Source of the DNA: PSRI01 sp041484195
GTDB lineage: Bacteria; Bacteroidota; Bacteroidia; Chitinophagales; Chitinophagaceae
Direction of reading: 5' to 3'
Length of the DNA stretch: 64,000 nucleotides
Assembly: GCA_041484195.1 (NCBI GenBank)
Contig: JBGPHC010000008.1
Span: 79,376-143,375, forward strand
The notes under the pieces were generated by a model. The model was not told the DNA's origin and made no database searches. It saw only the letters and a program-made list of their open reading frames with translations. A program made the translations under genes and the position numbers. Positions 61,687 through 64,000 of the stretch are shown in pieces; within the stretch, counting starts at the first letter, position 1, and every line of letters begins with the position of its first letter.

Positions 61687-62058
61687 TATTTCTTTATGCA
61701 GAATTCCTCCCCCTCACTGCTTCGGAAATGTTATTAAAAAAACGAAATCCAGCGTGAGTGTTTCAGAACGAAAGTTGATGCATCACTTGTAGTATTCCGG
61801 CCGAACGACTCATGCTTTTTAGAAACGTGATCTTCTTTGGAAAATAAGACACATAAATTAACGAGTTATTTCTTTTTATCTTGCTTGAAGAAGGCTTCCC
61901 GGAAAATTATGGCACGAGTCGTCCTTGGGGCATCATATTAATGCTCAAATAAATAATTGAATTAGCCCTTAGGCACACTCAAGCCAATGGGCAGTCCACT
62001 TATTATTGTCAACCTGCGCCCTTCAAATCCTTCTGGGTTTAGTGCTGGTAAAAATAAA

Positions 62059-62089
62059 TTTGGCCATTTGAAATCTTATCGTAATTTTG
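62059..62089 (+). promoter_or_regulatory. Promoter of arsR
   Basis: TTTG (62059-62062), 19-base spacer, TAATTTTG (62082-62089), a full match to the Bacteroidota consensus. The operator candidate 62078-62093 covers the -7 box, so repressor binding would block initiation. Confidence 0.75.
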
Positions 62090-62093
62090 CGAT
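62078..62093 (+). promoter_or_regulatory. ArsR operator candidate 1
   Basis: ATCGTAATTTTGCGAT, an inverted repeat (ATCG...CGAT) extended outward by CTT/AAG-like flanks, lying over the arsR -7 box. It differs from the second site at only two of 16 positions. ArsR-family repressors bind such dyads and leave DNA when arsenite binds. Confidence 0.7.
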
Positions 62094-62102
62094 ATAAGAT
62101 TT

Positions 62103-62432
62103 ATGGGAGCGACTAAATCATACGAATTCAGCGTCAAGGATAACAAGATTGCAAAAATCGCAAAGGCATTGGCTCACCCTGCAAGAATTGCCATCTTAAA
62201 TCTATTGGCAAAACGATCGGCCTGCATTTGCGGCGACATAGTTGATGAAATACCCCTCTCCCAAAGTACCGTATCACAACATCTAAAAGAATTGAAAGCG
62301 GCTGGATTAATCACCGGTGAAATTGAAGGCGCCAAGGTCTGTTATTGCATCGATGCTAAAGAATGGAAGGCGGCTCAGTCAATGTTAAACCAAATGTTTG
62401 AAAGCTACAGAGAGTGCGGGAATTGTTGCTGA
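62103..62432 (+). CDS. arsR: ArsR-family transcriptional repressor
   Basis: 109 residues. Winged helix-turn-helix of the ArsR/SmtB family: AKALAHPARIAILNLLAKRS (about 21-39), recognition region LSQSTVSQHLKELKAAGLITG (about 52-72) and wing GAKVCYCID. Cys41 and Cys43 (SACICGD) match the classical arsenite-binding CxC region, and the C-terminal CGNCC (105-109) offers more thiols. It would repress itself and arsM through the two shared operators. No arsC or efflux pump gene lies in this window. Confidence 0.92.
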   Translation: MGATKSYEFSVKDNKIAKIAKALAHPARIAILNLLAKRSACICGDIVDEIPLSQSTVSQHLKELKAAGLITGEIEGAKVCYCIDAKEWKAAQSMLNQMFESYRECGNCC

Positions 62433-62452
62433 ACTTTTTTTTGCCTAAAATC

Positions 62453-62468
62453 ATCGTAATATTTCGAT
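62453..62468 (+). promoter_or_regulatory. ArsR operator candidate 2
   Basis: ATCGTAATATTTCGAT, a near-perfect palindrome (14 of 16 positions symmetric), in the 56-base arsR-arsM gap and sharing 14 of 16 bases with site 1. It suggests a second, separately repressed promoter for arsM. Confidence 0.7.
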
Positions 62469-62488
62469 AATATAAAAATTTAAATACA

Positions 62489-63337
62489 ATGAAAACGCAG
62501 GATCAGATAAAAGAACTCGTAAAACAGAAGTATTCAGAGATTGCCATGCAGGATAAAGAAACAAATGCCTCTTCCTGCTGTGGCGCCAGTTGTTGCAGCA
62601 CGGAAGTATATAATATCATGGCGGATGATTACAATAATCTTGAAGGGTATAATCCTGATGCAGACCTGGGTTTGGGCTGTGGCCTTCCCACACAGTTCGC
62701 CAAAATCAAAAAAGGCGATATTGTTATAGACCTGGGCAGTGGCGCTGGCAATGACGCATTTGTAGCCAGGCATGAAACTGGCGAAACGGGTAAAGTGATC
62801 GGCATTGACTTTACGCCTGCCATGATCGAAAGAGCAAGGCAGAATGCGGAAGCAAGAGGTTTTAATAATGTCGAGTTCAGGCAAGGTGACATTGAGAAAA
62901 TGCCGGTGACCTCTAATAAAGCAGATGTGATTGTCAGCAACTGCGTGTTAAACCTTGTGCCTAATAAAGACGCGGTGATAAAGGAAATATACAGGGTATT
63001 GAAACCGGGTGGTCATTTTTCAATTTCAGACATTGTTTTGGAGGGGCAGTTACCGAAAGAAATTAAAGAAGCGGCTGAAATGTATTCGGGTTGCGTGGCA
63101 GGCGCCATTCAAAAACAGGTGTATTTGGAACTGATAGAAGCTAACGGCTTTAAGAATATTACAGTTCAAAAAGACAAGGCAATTATTATCCCTGATGATA
63201 TTTTAGCCAACTACTTGTCAGCAGAACAAATTGCCGCATTTAAGCAATCTGCCACTGGTATCAGGAGCATTACTGTATTTGCGGAGAAACCAATTGAAGA
63301 AAAAAAAGCCTGCTGTGGTCCCGATTGCTGCAACTAA
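62489..63337 (+). CDS. arsM: Arsenite methyltransferase
   Basis: 282 residues. SAM-dependent methyltransferase adding methyl groups to trivalent arsenic. SAM motif VIDLGSGAGNDAFVA (about 79-93), GKVIGIDFTPAMIERAR (about 101-117). The three cysteines that bind arsenite in ArsM are placed as expected: C64 (LGLGCGLP), C152 (SNCVLNL) and C202 (YSGCVAGA). In addition there are N-terminal (CCGASCC, 30-36) and C-terminal (CCGPDCC) thiol clusters that probably catch or hold metalloid. Its own operator lies just upstream. Confidence 0.94.
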   Translation: MKTQDQIKELVKQKYSEIAMQDKETNASSCCGASCCSTEVYNIMADDYNNLEGYNPDADLGLGCGLPTQFAKIKKGDIVIDLGSGAGNDAFVARHETGETGKVIGIDFTPAMIERARQNAEARGFNNVEFRQGDIEKMPVTSNKADVIVSNCVLNLVPNKDAVIKEIYRVLKPGGHFSISDIVLEGQLPKEIKEAAEMYSGCVAGAIQKQVYLELIEANGFKNITVQKDKAIIIPDDILANYLSAEQIAAFKQSATGIRSITVFAEKPIEEKKACCGPDCCN

Positions 63338-63382
63338 TAGTAAAACTCAACTTCATTTCTTTAATCAAACAATAATAAAGCT

Positions 63383-63574
63383 ATGAGCGACATGAATAAT
63401 CTCTCTGTACAAAACGGAACAGAATGTGGTATGCATTATTGCAAAAAAACCTTTGATGTTTCTGGCCGGCAAATCGTTAACAATTTTAAATGCAATCAAA
63501 AGAAATTCTCCACCTCTGATATGTGGAATATAGAAAGAAACAAGAAGCAGTTTGTCATAAGATCCGGCATGTAA
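63383..63574 (+). CDS. Small Cys-containing protein of unknown function (63 residues)
   Basis: ATG 63383, 45 bases after arsM on the same strand. Soluble, basic, with three cysteines (residues 15, 20, 37: ECGMHYCKKTF, FKCNQKKF) and a hydrophilic C-terminus (MWNIERNKKQFVIRSG). Position suggests it belongs to the arsenic cassette, perhaps as a small thiol protein. I do not recognise a family, and the case for it rests on placement and plausible composition. Confidence 0.5.
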   Translation: MSDMNNLSVQNGTECGMHYCKKTFDVSGRQIVNNFKCNQKKFSTSDMWNIERNKKQFVIRSGM

Positions 63575-64000
63575 AACTTTTTTTTATGAAATATCAGGCT
63601 GCCTTCAAAATTGAATTATGGCAACAGGCCCTGTTTTGTGCGCTGGGACACCCGGGCTAATTTTGAGGGGGGCTGCACGCTTCGCGTTACATCTTCTTTT
63701 TGTATCGCAAGGTTCGCAAAGTTTACGCAAGGAACGCAAGGGGGAGATGATTAAGTTTACATTGCGTCCATTGCGGTTCCTGGCGTCCATTGCGATACAT
63801 CTATCCTTTGTATCACAAGGTTCGCAAAGTTTACGCAAGGAACGCAAGGGGGAGATGATTAAGTTTACATTGCGTCCTTTGCGGTTCCTGGCGTCCTTTG
63901 CGATACATCTATCCTTTGTATCACCAAGGTTCGCAAAGTTTACGCAAGGAACGCAAGGGGGAGATGATTAAGTTTACATTGCGTCCTTTGCGATACATCT
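63575..64000. repeat. 108-bp tandem repeat array running off the window
   Basis: Units begin GTATC near 63702, 63810 and 63918, so the period is 108 bases; the first two units are about 95% identical and the third lacks an internal segment before the window ends. Each unit is an imperfect inverted repeat: a left arm of CGCAAGG-type words (GTATCGCAA, AAAGTTTACGCAAGGAACG) and a right arm of their complements (GCGTCCTTTGCG, TTGCGATAC). Open frames on both strands here only translate the repeat. Similar CGCAAAG-rich intergenic repeats are common in Bacteroidota. The first 120 bases (63575-63700) show nothing. Confidence 0.85.

Larger units (their letters stand above)
61553..62102. other. Intergenic region between nhaA and arsR
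   Basis: 550 bases. Holds the nhaA terminator candidate (61663-61686) and the arsR promoter/operator at its right end. No gene, repeat or recognisable RNA was seen in the middle (about 61700-62050). Confidence 0.6.

Noticed and set aside
63605..63971. Open reading frames of 80-117 codons on both strands at the right end
   Set aside because: They only translate the 108-bp repeats, recur with the repeat period and show no protein-like composition.
63702..64000. CRISPR array
   Set aside because: Units follow each other without unique spacers, are 108 bases long and are internally palindromic; no cas gene is near.

Overview
The window comes from a Bacteroidota chromosome, most likely a Chitinophagaceae-type member of the Chitinophagales. 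The evidence is an Oar-type TonB-dependent receptor, a type IX secretion (T9SS) sorting domain, a PorT-like barrel, SusC-like CarboxypepD_reg modules, and many promoters that fit the Bacteroidota pattern TTTG-N19/20-TAnnTTTG with few Shine-Dalgarno sequences. No tRNA, rRNA, CRISPR array, phage or transposase was seen. The family and order placement is inference; no taxonomic marker gene is present.

Layout. 1-10.6 kb: a truncated TonB-dependent receptor, ribBA, a large TamB homologue, a PorT-like barrel and gamma-glutamyltransferase. 11-15.7 kb: a PIG-L deacetylase, two tiny membrane-protein genes and a sodium:solute symporter, tightly overlapped. 15.7-20.9 kb: a DUF2911 protein, an ECF sigma factor with an anti-sigma-like/TonB_C fusion, and a divergent von Willebrand A protein. 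20.9-28.3 kb: two secreted proteins, smpB, accD, class I fructose-bisphosphate aldolase, an intergenic region that may encode a non-coding RNA, and a cystathionine beta-synthase-type enzyme. 28.5-36.7 kb: a second ECF sigma/anti-sigma pair with a divergent DUF6249 gene, a C-terminal processing protease, amino-sugar kinase plus murQ (cell-wall recycling), a T9SS cargo protein and a large helical protein of unknown function.

36.9-60 kb is a nitrogen and branched-chain amino acid block, all on the plus strand: leuA-leuC-leuD-leuB, ilvE-ilvD-ilvB-ilvN-ilvC-ilvA, gltB-gltD, then amtB-porin-amtB. Ammonium uptake feeds glutamate synthase, glutamate is the amino donor for IlvE, and the leu/ilv enzymes make Leu, Ile and Val. 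The ilv part is preceded by what reads as a complete ribosome-mediated transcription attenuator: a promoter, a 36-residue leader peptide with 15 of 17 consecutive Ile/Val/Leu residues, a 9-bp antiterminator pairing, and an 11-bp GC-rich terminator followed by eight T. This is the strongest unexpected signal in the window.

60-64 kb: NhaA, an arsenic cassette (arsR, arsM and a small Cys-containing protein) with two near-identical 16-bp operator candidates, and a 108-bp tandem repeat that runs off the right edge.
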